Shown here piece after piece: positions 23,760 through 35,109 of a stretch of DNA of 64,000 bases. The notes beneath the pieces were generated by a model that saw only the letters and a list, made by a program, of their open reading frames with translations, was not told where the DNA came from and ran no database searches. The stretch is taken from positions 32,237,466 through 32,301,465 of the forward strand of contig NC_134508.1 of the NCBI RefSeq assembly GCF_027942865.1, in the 5' to 3' direction. The stretch comes from Odontesthes bonariensis. Lineage: Eukaryota > Chordata > Actinopteri > Atheriniformes > Atherinopsidae. The position numbers were made by a program, and so were the translations under genes. Within the stretch, counting starts at the first letter, position 1. Each line of letters begins with the position of its first letter.

Positions 23760-24995
23760 CAGGGCCGTATTAAGTCATTGTGGTGACCCTGGGCACTAAA
23801 CCTCAAGTGCCCCCCCCACGAAACCACGAAAGGTTGGTATCACGTGCACCTTTATAAAATCACACATTAAAAAGTCCTATAAAAATATTTTATATTTTGA
23901 TTACAATGTTGAGATGTCCCGCCCCGACCCATAGCAAACAAGCGATTACGCCTTCTTTATAAAGTTAACTAGTCGCAAGTTTGCTGTAAAAAAAAAAAAA
24001 ATGTAGTTGGGTTGTCGAGGTCAAAACACTAGCAGCTGTGAATCAAATAAAGTAGGTTTTTTAAACTCTTACACTGAATGTTTGCTGCTTCAATCCAGAT
24101 GAGTATTGAAAAATCTTTTCCGCGATTGAAAAAGAGACGTGTTTAGGATGAGGACCAGCCTGAACCGGAGGTATCAGTCTGAAACAGAGCTGAACAGTCC
24201 GACCAGTGTAATTAGCTATGTTATAAATTTGTTTACAATGAAGATGTGAAAATCTGCAGATAAGCCGCACCTGTGTCACCTACCGTTGACACAGGTGTCA
24301 CACATCCTTACGTCCCCCATCATTTTCCTTGATGGAGAAATTATCCAGGTTCTTAACTCCTAATGTGACATTTATGTCACATTACAGATCTCTGACAGTG
24401 GGGGGTGGTATTTTGGAAAAAAAATCTGAAATGGGTTCTATGTGGTCTATTTAGTCTGTGTTATAACCCCCTTAATTTTCATTTAAGTAGAAATGGGTCT
24501 GGGTTCTTATGGGTTAATACAATTATTAACGGAGGAATTATTTTGAAGAATTTTTATTTTTTATCGATCTAACACTGGAACATTTTTAATTGCCGCTAAA
24601 CGCCTGGAGTCTCTCTCTTTTTTTTTTTTTCTTTTCGCACAACCACTCAATTGATGTCTATCCATTTTTTTTTTTTTTTTTACCGCGTTTTTTAAAAAAC
24701 ATGATACATTTCACCATAGGTGGACTGGCTCAACTGACAGGTTGAGGGAGGGGGGTTAATGTTCACATTAGGCCACTATTGCTCAGAATTATGATATATC
24801 GTTGCTGTTCTTATCACATTAGTTTTAATAATGAATTTTATATGAATATTTATGTCAAGTGTAACCATTTTAAGTGTACAAACATTCATGAAAAAACTAT
24901 TTTTAAAGTTTGTCGTGTGGTGCCCCCCCACTGGCTGTGAATGGTTGGTGCCCCTGGGCACTGTGCCGCAGGCCCATATAGTTAATCCGGCCTTG
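23760..24995. mobile_element. Non-autonomous hAT-like DNA transposon
   Basis: The termini are inverted: CAGGGCCGTATTAA at 23760 and, read from the other side, CAAGGCCGGATTAA at 24995. Next to them lie the matched inner pieces 'ccctgggcact' and 'gcccctgggcact'. The flanks carry the direct repeat ctgcagg (23753-23759 and 24996-25002), 7 of the 8 bases expected for a hAT target duplication. No transposase-like frame is found in about 1.2 kb, so it would depend on another element. It sits 47 bases after the L2 tail. Confidence 0.75.
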
Positions 24996-25009
24996 CTGCA
25001 GGGACAGTG

Positions 25010-26790
25010 ATGCTGCCTTTTGTAGTAGGTTCGTGACTCTCTGTCTAGGAGTAAACAATTTTTAAACCATTTTCTTTTTTGTGTTCCTTAATCTGATGTG
25101 ACATATTTCCAATGAGAAGTGGTGGGCAGAGGAATGCCAGTCGAAAAAGTTGAAGGTGGTACAGCTTATGGTTCGGGTTGGCAAAGTCCTGTAAAACCTG
25201 CTGCTTGTGTGTGTGAAGTAAAACATGTCTCCAAAATAAAATAATTGCAGTGTGTTTTTTGGTGTATTAAAACTGAGTTTTCACAGCACAGAGCTTCAAT
25301 ATGGTTATCAAAGAGTCTTTTTGTGTACTTGAAGAACTGATATCACATCCAGTTTGTATAATCTGCCCCACTGAGTAAAAAATAGGAATAACTTTAATTT
25401 AAAAATTGTACCTGTGCTTTATTACCATCTTAAACCGGGGTTGTCTTGGCTACAGAACCAGTTTTAGATCATATTCTAAGAACATAATTGCATACATTAA
25501 AAACACATAAAACTTTCAAATGTTGACGATAATCAGTGGATATTGTCAGAGCAATAGATACAAATAGCTGTCACTTTAACTGACCAAGATTTTCTTGTCC
25601 ATGTCCAGTACAAACACTGGCATTATTTTTTGTCTATTATATACACTAGATGTTTATGTTGAACTATGTTTATGTTATGTATGGGCCATGCGATTGGCTA
25701 AATTATGTTCCTCTTTCAGCAGGCCAATGCTTTTTTTTTTTGCTTCTTGAATAAAATTATAGATTTTTAAATCATGTTGAAAGAATGTCTATGTTAAGGT
25801 TACACATCTACTCAACCTTCATCATTCCACAATTATATAAAACAAATATCCAAAGAAAAATATACAGTAGGTATAATAACCATCTATTAAACATCCTGTC
25901 ATTTGCAGATTAGATGCTCGTGAAAGGCAGGAAACCACATGAGTGTCATACTACTCGATAAGGATTTGACTGAGAGCTGTGCCTATTACTGATAAAGTCT
26001 TTTTCAATGATTAGAAAACAAACTTTAGGCCATGTTGTAGTTTTGAAGAATTATCTTGGTGCCTGGAATTAGTTTACAGGATTTGTGACATTTGAGTTTG
26101 TCTTTTGAGTGCTCCTGTAACACAGCTAATTCCTCAACAATATTCCTTTTTAAAGATATATTTATCATCCCTGCTTTAAACTCAACACGTGGAATTAATG
26201 CTACCTCAGTCATAGTTACCTTCATCACACTAGCAACCAAAGCTTAGTTTAAGACAGTGGAACACAATAGACCACCTCCCCTCCCCACAGCACCAGTCTT
26301 GTCAGCTTCAAGTTGACTGAACATGTTGAAATTTTGATGTGTACAGTAATATTCTTGTTGTGGTTTACAAATAAGTTTCAAACATGGTTACATAACAATC
26401 ATGTCTAAATGATCATCTGTCAACAGTCCCTTAATATATAATTTTAGTTCACAAGTATCATTACATAAAGCTATATCTGAGGGCTGCCAGGTATTTTTAG
26501 TATCAATGACTGAAAAAGTCCACTTTATTGTTGTTAAATCAGATCTTATTACCTCCTAAAAGAATAGGAAGTAGTTTGTCCTGGCAAAGTATTAAAAAGT
26601 TGCCCCCAAACAGAATACATAAAAAACAAATACATTATTTAACTAAATAGATAGACAACTACAGCTTTGATGGGAGGAAAAAAAGAGGAAGAAGAAGTTA
26701 AGAACTTCCTTAAAGATTTCACAAGAGTGAGATGAATGATAAGTGGCACAGCACACGAAGAGTCAGACACTCAGCCACTCATGAGCTGGT
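25010..26790. other. Intergenic stretch upstream of receptor copy 2
   Basis: AT-rich; no exon, RNA gene or clear repeat was recognised. The promoter and any untranslated exon of receptor copy 2 should lie here. Confidence 0.4.
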
Positions 26791-26801
26791 GAAGACACAT
26801 C

Positions 26802-28089
26802 ATGGAACTGATTTACACGGTGGTGGAACTGCTCATTGCAGCTAGCTGCTGTCTGGGTAACATGTTGGTTATTTTGGCACTGTGGACCAGTAAGTGCATC
26901 CATCAGCCCACCTACTACCTCATAGTCTCCCTGGCTGTGGCTGACTTCATGGTTGGATGTGTGGCCATACCGTTGGCTGTGGTGGTGGACGGACGAGTGA
27001 ACACTTCATTCCACACTTGTCTCTTCATCAGCTCTGTGGTCATCCTGTTGACGCTTGTTTCAGTCTTGTGTCTGCTGGCTATTGCTGTGGATCGTTACCT
27101 TCGGGTGTATATCCCTATCAGGTGAGACTTATGGACTGTTATTTGTGTAGACATTGAGCACATTGAGTTGCCTGTGGTATGAAATGCGCTATATAAATAA
27201 AGATGCCTTGCCTTGCCTTGCCTAGATGTCAGTGAAAGACTTGGCTTTGTTTTACATCGATATTATTGTTATTATTACTATATTACATCTATATTTTCAT
27301 CTATGTCAGTCTTTTGAAAAAGCTTGTACTGCCAAAATGTTATTTTGTACTGTTCATCATTTAAATTTCAATAAAATTTCTGACATTGGAAAAAATGCAC
27401 AGTTAATTTTACCAATAACCAGTATGCTTTTTCATAGGTACAAAAGGACCGTAACACAGAGACACTCTTGTGTGGCGGTGGCTGCATGTTGGCTTGTTGC
27501 AGTACCACTGAGTTTTGTACCCATGCTTGGATGGTACAACCACGAAAACCTGCCTCGGTCTAACAACACTACAATTCTCTGCCAGTTTGTGGATGTGATC
27601 CCCATGTCCTATCTGGTTTACTTCAATTTTTTCCTGTGTATCTTGACACCTCTGTTGGTGATGACTGTACTGTACGGCTGTGTCTTCAGCAAAATTCAAC
27701 TAAGCCTTCGACAAAAACCAGGCAACGGTGCCCAAAAACAGTCCCAAAACTACCTGAGGAAAGAGAAACAGCTGGCAGCATCTCTGTTTCTGATCTTGGC
27801 CCTGTTTGCTCTGTCATGGCTCCCTCTTCAAATAATGAACTGTATAGTTTTATTTAATGGCCCGGGGGTTGTACCAGAGATGGCTTGCTATATTGGTATC
27901 ATGCTTTCTCATGCTAACTCTGCGATAAACCCAGTTGTTTATGCGTTCAAAATAAAAAAAATCAAGACTGCATATCTGAAGATTTGGAAACAGTATATTT
28001 CATGTTCAGCAGAAAATCAGGGATCTCAGACAAGCCAAACAACAGACAACAATCCCAGCAGCAACAGCATGGTCAATGATAACCATTGA
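26802..28089 (+). CDS. Adenosine receptor, A3-type (copy 2)
   Basis: Exons 26802-27121 and 27438-28089, joined in phase 2, give 323 residues. Predicted Gi-coupled adenosine receptor of the plasma membrane. Hallmarks: [10 protein letters not shown] (TM1), [10 protein letters not shown] (TM2), DRYLRVYIP (end of TM3), CQFV in loop 2 (same as human A3 CQFV), [13 protein letters not shown] (TM6, ligand Asn) and [14 protein letters not shown] (TM7, ligand His, NPxxY). Loop 2 has NNTT as a glycosylation candidate; C-terminal YISC may be palmitoylated. It is more diverged than copy 1: the N-terminus before TM1 is only a few residues, and TM3 reads TLVS where A1 has TQSS. The short 316-base intron carries an L2 3' tail. 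The gene lies head-to-head with copy 1 about 9.3 kb away, so a tandem inversion of an ancestral gene is likely. Best guess is an adora3 paralogue; the exact name needs a tree. Confidence 0.9.
27160..27225 (+). repeat. L2-type LINE 3' tail inside receptor intron
   Basis: 'ttgagttgcctgtggtatga' then 'gctatataaataaagatgcc' and (TTGCC)4 form the 3' end of a fish L2 family that differs from the TTGAT-tailed copy at 23.7 kb. Only the tail is present. Confidence 0.7.
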
Positions 28090-28149
28090 TTATTCTGAAG
28101 AAACAATCAGAGATTGACTTTTTTCTGTTCTGTAAATTATATAAACATG

Positions 28150-29340
28150 TTTGAAGCTTTTTAATCCACAAGCCGTCTTTTTATTGATGCAGATGATGTT
28201 TCTTTGTATAGAATGATTGGACAAATCAAGCAAGAGATGTTTGTGCTTCCTGTATATGGTTGAGCTTGCAAGTGTGTCTGTGTGTATTACAAAAACTGCG
28301 TGTCAGAGAAAAAGAGCTATTTGTGTTAAACATTGCTGGCGAGAAGAGTAAAAGAAACAACTGATTAAGTTCCAGTATTTATTTGTATCACACAAACACA
28401 GTACAAGTTTAATCAAACAGATCTGTCACCAAAAAATTACTCTCAGACCAACTCTAAACGGAGAAGCACATGAATTCATTATAAAGGAAACTAATAATAA
28501 CAAATTATTAATTATCATGATAATTTCCCCCTTCAGCTGTCATGTTTTCAGCTGCAGCCACTAACAAATTTGCAGAGGATAATTTAGCGATCCTGCTGTC
28601 TGGGTCTATGGTAAACTGTATCATAAATGATTGCTCTACTTGGACATTTGCGATCACTTATCGATAAATGACAGGAAAGGATATGTCAGCAGTTAAATTA
28701 TTTCATATCGGTGTAACATTTAAACATTTACACACATTTTTCATTAAGTCACACTTAAAGTTAATATCTAGATTTGTTTTCCACTGTGCACTGTGAACAT
28801 ACTTGCTTTTGAAATTTTTGCATTTTTACATGCCATTGCTACTTTTAAAAGCATGTGTCATTTCCTTTTTCTATATATGCAAGACTTGAGATATCATCCC
28901 TTTGATGGGACTGTCAAACTAATCAATTATCAGGCTTCTAATCCGACTGAGGGTGTAAAAAAACACCACATTTACAAAAACACGTTTTAACAGGTTGTTG
29001 AAGTCAGACAAATGACTAACAAGGTAGAAAACACTTTTTTGTTGTAGCCTATATATGTTCAATATTGTATACATGGTCTTTTTCAAATAATGCATCCAAT
29101 TCTGTTATATTTTCATTTAATTACATCAAAAAATTATTCTAAACTATTTGGTTAAAGCAATAGAGATTTACATCTAGTTTAGTTTTCTCGTTCTTTACAA
29201 TTGCTTGGACACTTGGTATGTGTACACGATAGAGGTTTCAAAGTGTGGATGATTTGCAGTGTAATTTCAGTCTTTGACCACATGGCGGCATTAGAGCTGC
29301 TCCGACTTCACTTGGTCGTCGAGTGAGCGTCATTCCAAGC
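28150..29340. other. Intergenic stretch between receptor copy 2 and the let-7 pair
   Basis: AT-rich; probably includes the 3' untranslated region of receptor copy 2. No other feature recognised. Confidence 0.4.
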
Positions 29341-29351
29341 ACTCATTGTAC

Positions 29352-29446
29352 CTCTCAAGGAAGGTAATAGACTGTATAGTTATCACCTGAGTAGGATTTA
29401 CTCCATCCCACAAACTATACAACTTACTACCTCACCTTGCTAGGCT
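29352..29446 (-). ncRNA. let-7 family microRNA precursor (downstream member)
   Basis: On the minus strand the 22-nt 5' arm (29434-29413) begins TGAGGTAGTAAGTTGTATAG; the first eight bases are the let-7 seed region. The 3' arm (29379-29359) begins CTATACAGTCTATTACC and pairs with it to form a hairpin with a loop of about 33 bases, and flanking CAAGG/CCTTG extends the stem. let-7 represses lin-28, lin-41 and growth genes at developmental transitions. The A at position 11 differs from let-7a (G). From memory it is nearest chicken let-7j; I assign no numbered name. Confidence 0.93.
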
Positions 29447-29652
29447 CAACTTCAGGGACAGAAAAAAATCCTTTAAAGCAGCTTTAGAAACTGTTGTGAG
29501 AGTACACAGGCTCCATTGCATATTGTGAAGAAGAAAGGACTCAAAGATCAAAGATGTCGGATAGTTATTTTGTGAATCTATATATTCTCTGCTTCCTTTA
29601 TCCAATGAGTTTCAGAGGGACATGAAGGGTTTGTTGTCGGCAGATCATCCTG

Positions 29653-29745
29653 TTTCCTTAGGAAAGACAGTAGATTGTATAGTTATCTCTAAAGGAGGAC
29701 ATAAACCCCACAACTATTCAATCTACTACCTCAGCCTTAAGGACA
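29653..29745 (-). ncRNA. let-7 family microRNA precursor (let-7k-like)
   Basis: On the minus strand the 22-nt 5' arm (29733-29712) begins TGAGGTAGTAGATTGAATAG. The 3' arm (29682-29661) begins CTATACAATCTACTGTC, which is the usual let-7a/f star strand. The two arms pair closely, and TTAAGG/CCTAA outside them extends the stem. By memory the 5' arm equals chicken let-7k. It lies 299 bases upstream of the second let-7 on the same strand, so both should come from one primary transcript. That transcript's promoter would be above 29.8 kb. Confidence 0.94.
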
Positions 29746-29759
29746 GAAAGCTTTCCAAG

Positions 29760-32700
29760 TCGCAATGAAAACTGTCAGTTGAGCTGTGAAACAAATAAAG
29801 AATGAGTTAGTTCCAGCATTCACCTTGACCACATAGACATTGTAATATGTCTTTTGATGTGCAGTTATGTGCAAGAAATTTCCTCGTGATACTCGTGAAC
29901 TCTGGTATTTTTTTCTCTTGTGTTGAACAGCTGAAAAATAGAAGGATATGCACACATATCATTAAACCACATAAACACTGTCATGGAATAAAGTCTAATA
30001 ACTGCGATATCAGGAGTTACCTTCGAGGAGGAGAATGAATAATGGCATTTAATTACATTAATGACATACATAAACCAAAACTTAAATGAGCAGAAGTAAA
30101 GACTTTTTCAACAAACTGAGTAAAGCTCTGTTGCTGCAGAAAATGTGGCAATTTCTGCAACCATGCATGGTAAAATCACACATTAATCACACATTTCCCC
30201 AGTTTATTCCCTGCCATTTCTCCAGCCAGAAAGAAATGTGAATCAAAAGAGGAAAAACAGAAAAAGGCAGTACCTCAGCCATTTTAGGGAGTTGTTTGGC
30301 TCCCACACCTAACATCTGTGAAATTTCCTCCTTCCAATACCTGACTATAAGTTTGTCTCCTTCTTTTTCCCTGAAATTATGTCACACTAAAGCCACTGTT
30401 CAAGCAAGTAAAAGGGACTGCTTGTTTGAAACTGATTTCAGAATCTTGACTGTCTGTGATTCTAAAACATGTTCCAAAACTTCTGTCCCTTTTAGCTTTT
30501 TCTTGAGATGTTTTAATAGAGTCTCTGATGTCTGAAAGTTGCCCCTTTTGCTCAGTGTAACAGCCACTTCAAGTCCATTGAAAAGGAGTCTGTTTGCTGT
30601 GCCAGCGAGAGTCTGGGACTCAAGCTGGGTAGAGCTGATCAAGTCTAGACGTAGCCATGCTTTGACAGAGCTGACTGCGCCGAGACACTGTTATGGTAGA
30701 CAGCGATGGTCAACTTATGCAATGGCTGCGATGCTTTGCATAAATTATCATGTAAATCATGTTCATTGAAAGGCAGCTGTGCTGTTCATTAACATTCTGA
30801 ATTCCTATTTGGCCCAATTAATGCTGGCAGTGACTGAAATGTTTTGTCATCCTGTGCGGCTGTGGTGGCAGGGCATACTCATTGGGGCAGAATAAAAAGG
30901 CATTTGGGCATCAGAGAGTGAGAGGCCTTAACTGAGATGTTCAATTAATTAGGTGCAAAAATTATATCAAATTTCCTCTAACTGGCTTTGATAAAGCAGA
31001 GGGAATGGAGTGAATGCAGGAATTGCTTATCATACCAGAAAAGTTGTGGATTACAAACAAATTTTTAAGAGATACTGCTTTATTAACCTGACAGACACAG
31101 GCTTTTTCATCTAGATTCTAAAGTGATAACGTAATATAACATACACCGTAATATAGACAGAGGCATAATGACTCAAAAGTCACTGCTTCAGTTGGGGAAT
31201 CTTCTTATAATCTCTGGTCATACCAATCAGCATGTGATGCCTCATTGCATCATGTGTTGTGTGGTTGTTATTCGTATTTCTGTCCTCCAAAATAAAAGTC
31301 TCTAAGGTAAGTGATCACATTGTTTCATTCAAGTGGCCAGTCTGACTTCAGTGTTTCTTCTTGTTCTCATAGTTTACATCAAAGCTATGCAGGAAGAAAG
31401 CAATAATTCACCATCCTGAAGAGTCACATAAGGGGGTGAGAGTAAGGCTGGCAAGAACTGCAACAAGACTCAGAATCATCAGCATAATCCTGATGCAGTT
31501 TTTGCTTCAGCTTCAAAGAGCTTTGCCAAAAGGGGCTCATCATACAGCACTACATATCAAACTTATCTAAATGATCTGATCCTATATATACTGAGCAGCC
31601 AAACAACTGAGTAATTATTAAATGAAGGCATAAAAAAATCAGAAGACTGATGTTGGTTCTCTTTTGCAGCTCCCTCATGTATTTGGTGCCAAGAAATGGG
31701 CATTGTCTGTCTGCCAAGCTAAATCTCAATGGCAGAAAGTGGGTGATGTTGTGGATGCAGCATGGTAGAAACCATCGCTGAGGGGGAGGCGAATGCTGGC
31801 AGACAAGCAATGAGAGGGTGCCTTGTCAGAAAAAGGGTATGATGCCACATGTGAGATGTGGTGGCGTAGCTTGCTGCCAGATGCTCTGTGCAGTGTTTGT
31901 GCTATGTAAGCTAGGTGTTAACACATGTAGAGAAAACTCCATTGTACCATAAGCTGACTTTTTCCATATGTTTTATGTGAGCCTGAGGTCTTAGTCTCAT
32001 CATGTGATTGATCCTGATCCTGTTTAATAAGCCCAAGTCACACATGTTTCTTACCATCTGGTGGTCAGTAACAGTCAACGTCGTAATGTCTGAATAAAGG
32101 ACATTAAAGAAGACCTATATTATCCAGTCTATGTGTTGAAACCCACTGTCGTTAGTTAGTACACAATGTTTATGAATTCTCAATTTGTAAACTTGCAGAA
32201 ACCTTAAACTAATGTGGATTGATCGTTTCAATGTTTTTAACTGATCGTGATAGTGCTTCTACAATCATTGAAAGCCAGATGTTTCATCTCTAAAATAAGT
32301 CAATTTCCGTTTTTCTTTTTTTAACCTTTTGGAGTTTCCAGTTATAGATGTGACAGTTATACCACACAATGGCCCACAAACCCAGTTCTTCAGCATTAGG
32401 TTCTGTGTGTTTTGTTTCCAACTTTCGGTTAGCTTTTTTTAACTTCATTATCCTTTTATGTCTCAGTGAAAACATTGAACTTTAGATGTTGTGTCCTAAA
32501 ATGCAAGGAAAAGTTGTTTTTACCAAAAGTATTATCTCACAGCTGTTTTGCTTTTGATCGTTGTATATTGTCTTTTTCATTCCAGTTCCATCTTTTACTT
32601 AGGTTAGCATTTTGGTAAGACTGCTTTTTTTTTTACTTCTCAAAATCTTTTTATTAGAATATTTTTTCATACCAGATGCAGTAAAACTAAACAATAATGT

Positions 32701-32870
32701 CCAAACAGTTATCATACACAAAAGACCCAAGACTGTAAACTACAATACCATTTATTCCAAATTGTGTCCTGATTGCAGTTTTGAATAGACTAGCCGTGGT
32801 TTTCAAGTACCATTTAGATTAGGTGCTTAAGATCCTGCAATCAGTAGATTAATTAGTGACAGGTGAGGGT
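29760..32870. other. Intergenic stretch upstream of the let-7 pair
   Basis: Likely to hold the let-7 primary-transcript start, but no promoter could be placed. The part at about 30660-30960 is less AT-rich and has paired homeodomain-like TAAT/ATTA and octamer-like TTTGCAT motifs, which could be a conserved non-coding element. No coding exon was recognised. Confidence 0.35.
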
Positions 32871-32879
32871 GTCAGGATT

Positions 32880-35105
32880 AGGTATATAAGAAGCATCCAC
32901 CAAGAGCTTAGTCTTTCCCAGGATCGGTTGAGGACCACCACTTTGTGTCAAACTCAGTCAGAGAAAATAGATATAGTTCTCCATGCAAAATGTCAAATGA
33001 CTTTGGTATTTCAACAGTGCAAAATATTTTGAATAGATTCAGGGAGTCAGGAGAAATCTCAGTGTTAAGGCCAGAAACAGCTGATGGATGCATTTGACCT
33101 CCATCCCTCGGGCAATACTAACTCAGCAACCATGTGATCGATATAGCCACTTAGGCTCAGAACTACTTCGAAAAACCATCGTAATTCAACACAGTCCACC
33201 TATGTATCCAGAAATGTGACCTGAAAGTGTTTTATGCAAGAAGAAAACTATGTATTAACTTTGCATAGAAACACTGTCAAGTTGTTTGTCTCTAAGCTCA
33301 TCTCAGATGGACAGAAAGAGAGTAGACATGTGTTCTATGATCAAATGAGTTCACGTTTCAGCTGCTTTTATGAAGAACAGACGTGTTGCAAAAGTTGAAA
33401 AAGACTATCCTAACAGTTATAAGCAAAAGGTGCTAAAACCACCATCTCTGATAGAGAAGTTGATTTTATGGTAACCAGTGCCATTATGAATGCAGCTTAT
33501 TGATCCAGTTCTTTATTAGTTCCCTTATTAATGATTGACCCAATTTTCTATGAAGAAACATATACACTACGCAGGTTTTCAGCATCTGCATAACTGTTTA
33601 CTATTTCCAATCTCAAATAAAATACCTTCTAGGTCTATTGTCTTTGTCAATTCCATACAGAATGAAATAAAAAACTGACTAGAAAAGTGTATCAGCATGC
33701 ATCTTGACAATTGACGATGACAAATTATTTTAGGCCCCCATCTCAGAAAACTACTTTTTAGATCATCTTATTTTATTCCAGACTATAAAAGATTGTGTAA
33801 CATAACCTCGTATAAATGTGGGTGTTCAGCTGTTGAGAAATAATGGAAGCCTTTTAAAACAAAAATCTTATGACAGCATGGTGACACCACCCTTTTCTCA
33901 CTCATTACTTTCCCTCCCTGTGCAGCAAGTACAGAGGGGTTTGGTCGAGCTGTCAGCAGCCTGAGAACCAATGTTGGATGTAGCAACTGTCTTTCTGTCA
34001 CCATCTAAGATGGAAGACATTAGGGAAAACTGTTTTCATTTTGACTTTCTTAGTCAAAGAAAAATGTGAGTGCTGTTGCTTATATTATAAAGCCGGATAT
34101 GTTACATGGGTTATAGATTATCTGTTCAATCTTTGATTAGTAAACAGCAGCAGTAGCATTTGTGCTGCAAGTACATATAGCATGAAATACATGACACGAC
34201 TGGAAGTGAATTCAATGCATCATTGAGAGATGTTTGAGCATGTTGCTGGTGTTCATACACTTACAGCTGGCCCTGTTATCGCCCTTCTTCATGAAATTTA
34301 GCCATTCTATGGATCGCTTCTGACTCTGCCACGACTCCCTTATTAAGTCAATGTTGTTGCACACGTATCACATTGATTTATGGGGCAATGAGCACTGACT
34401 GCAAAGTGCTTGGTGGGACAATTCCTTGATGGGGCAATCATCAAGGAATTGATGAGCTCAGTGTTGTGGAATTCAGATTATTTGGAAAATTTTCAAAATG
34501 GTTCTCAATTCCTGTCCCTACTCTGTGAGCGTATGGGATAAATGGGTGACTTGCATATGTGTTAAAGTATGTTGGAATTTTAGAGAGACATTGTCAACCA
34601 TCAAGGCAATTTCTTTCCCTGGGTGGTTCGTGGTAATTTCAGCAGGTCCATGCCAGACCTCATTCTGCACAATTTACAGCAGCGTGCCTTCATACACACA
34701 GTGTGTGTGTTTCACTGGCCTGCCTGCTGTCCAAATCTGTCTCCTTTACAATATGTCTGGAGCAGCATGAGGAGGAGAATCTCACAACCACAATCACAGA
34801 CTGTTGAGAAGCTGATATCTTGCATTCAGCTGGATTAAACAAAGATTCCTCCATCAAAACTCCAAAACAATTAGCAAATTTTCAGTTCCCAAACGATTAA
34901 ACAGTGTAATCAAAATAATTGGTGATGTAACGCAATGGTAACCTAGCCTTCATCTCAGATTTGTTTTGAGTGTGCTACTGGCATAGAATTTTAAATTCTC
35001 CTGAATTGTGAAAATGCATCAAAGTTGGTCAGTGAAGACACTTTGTACTCCTTTGTACTTGTGTCTGTTAAATAAAGATTCAAGAAAATTAACAAATTAC
35101 AGATT
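32880..35105 (+). mobile_element. Decayed Tc1/mariner-like transposon split by unrelated DNA
   Basis: The first half (about 32900-33455) reads like a fish Tc1-like transposase gene: 'tcaaatgactttggtatttc' (N-terminal helix-turn-helix), 'gatcgatatagccac', 'atgtatccagaaatgtgacc', 'gctcatctcagatggac' and 'gagttcacgtttcagct' (catalytic core). The second half (about 34535-34960) continues it: 'ttagagagacattg', 'tccatgccagacctcattct', 'ctggcctgcctgctgtcc' and 'cagttcccaaacgattaaac'. The 3' end has 'ttttgagtgtgctactggc' and ends near 35105. About 1.1 kb (33455-34535) between the halves does not look like the element. Many stops and shifts interrupt the reading frame, so it is long dead. The 5' terminus was not found. 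Confidence 0.75.
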
Positions 35106-35109
35106 TAAG

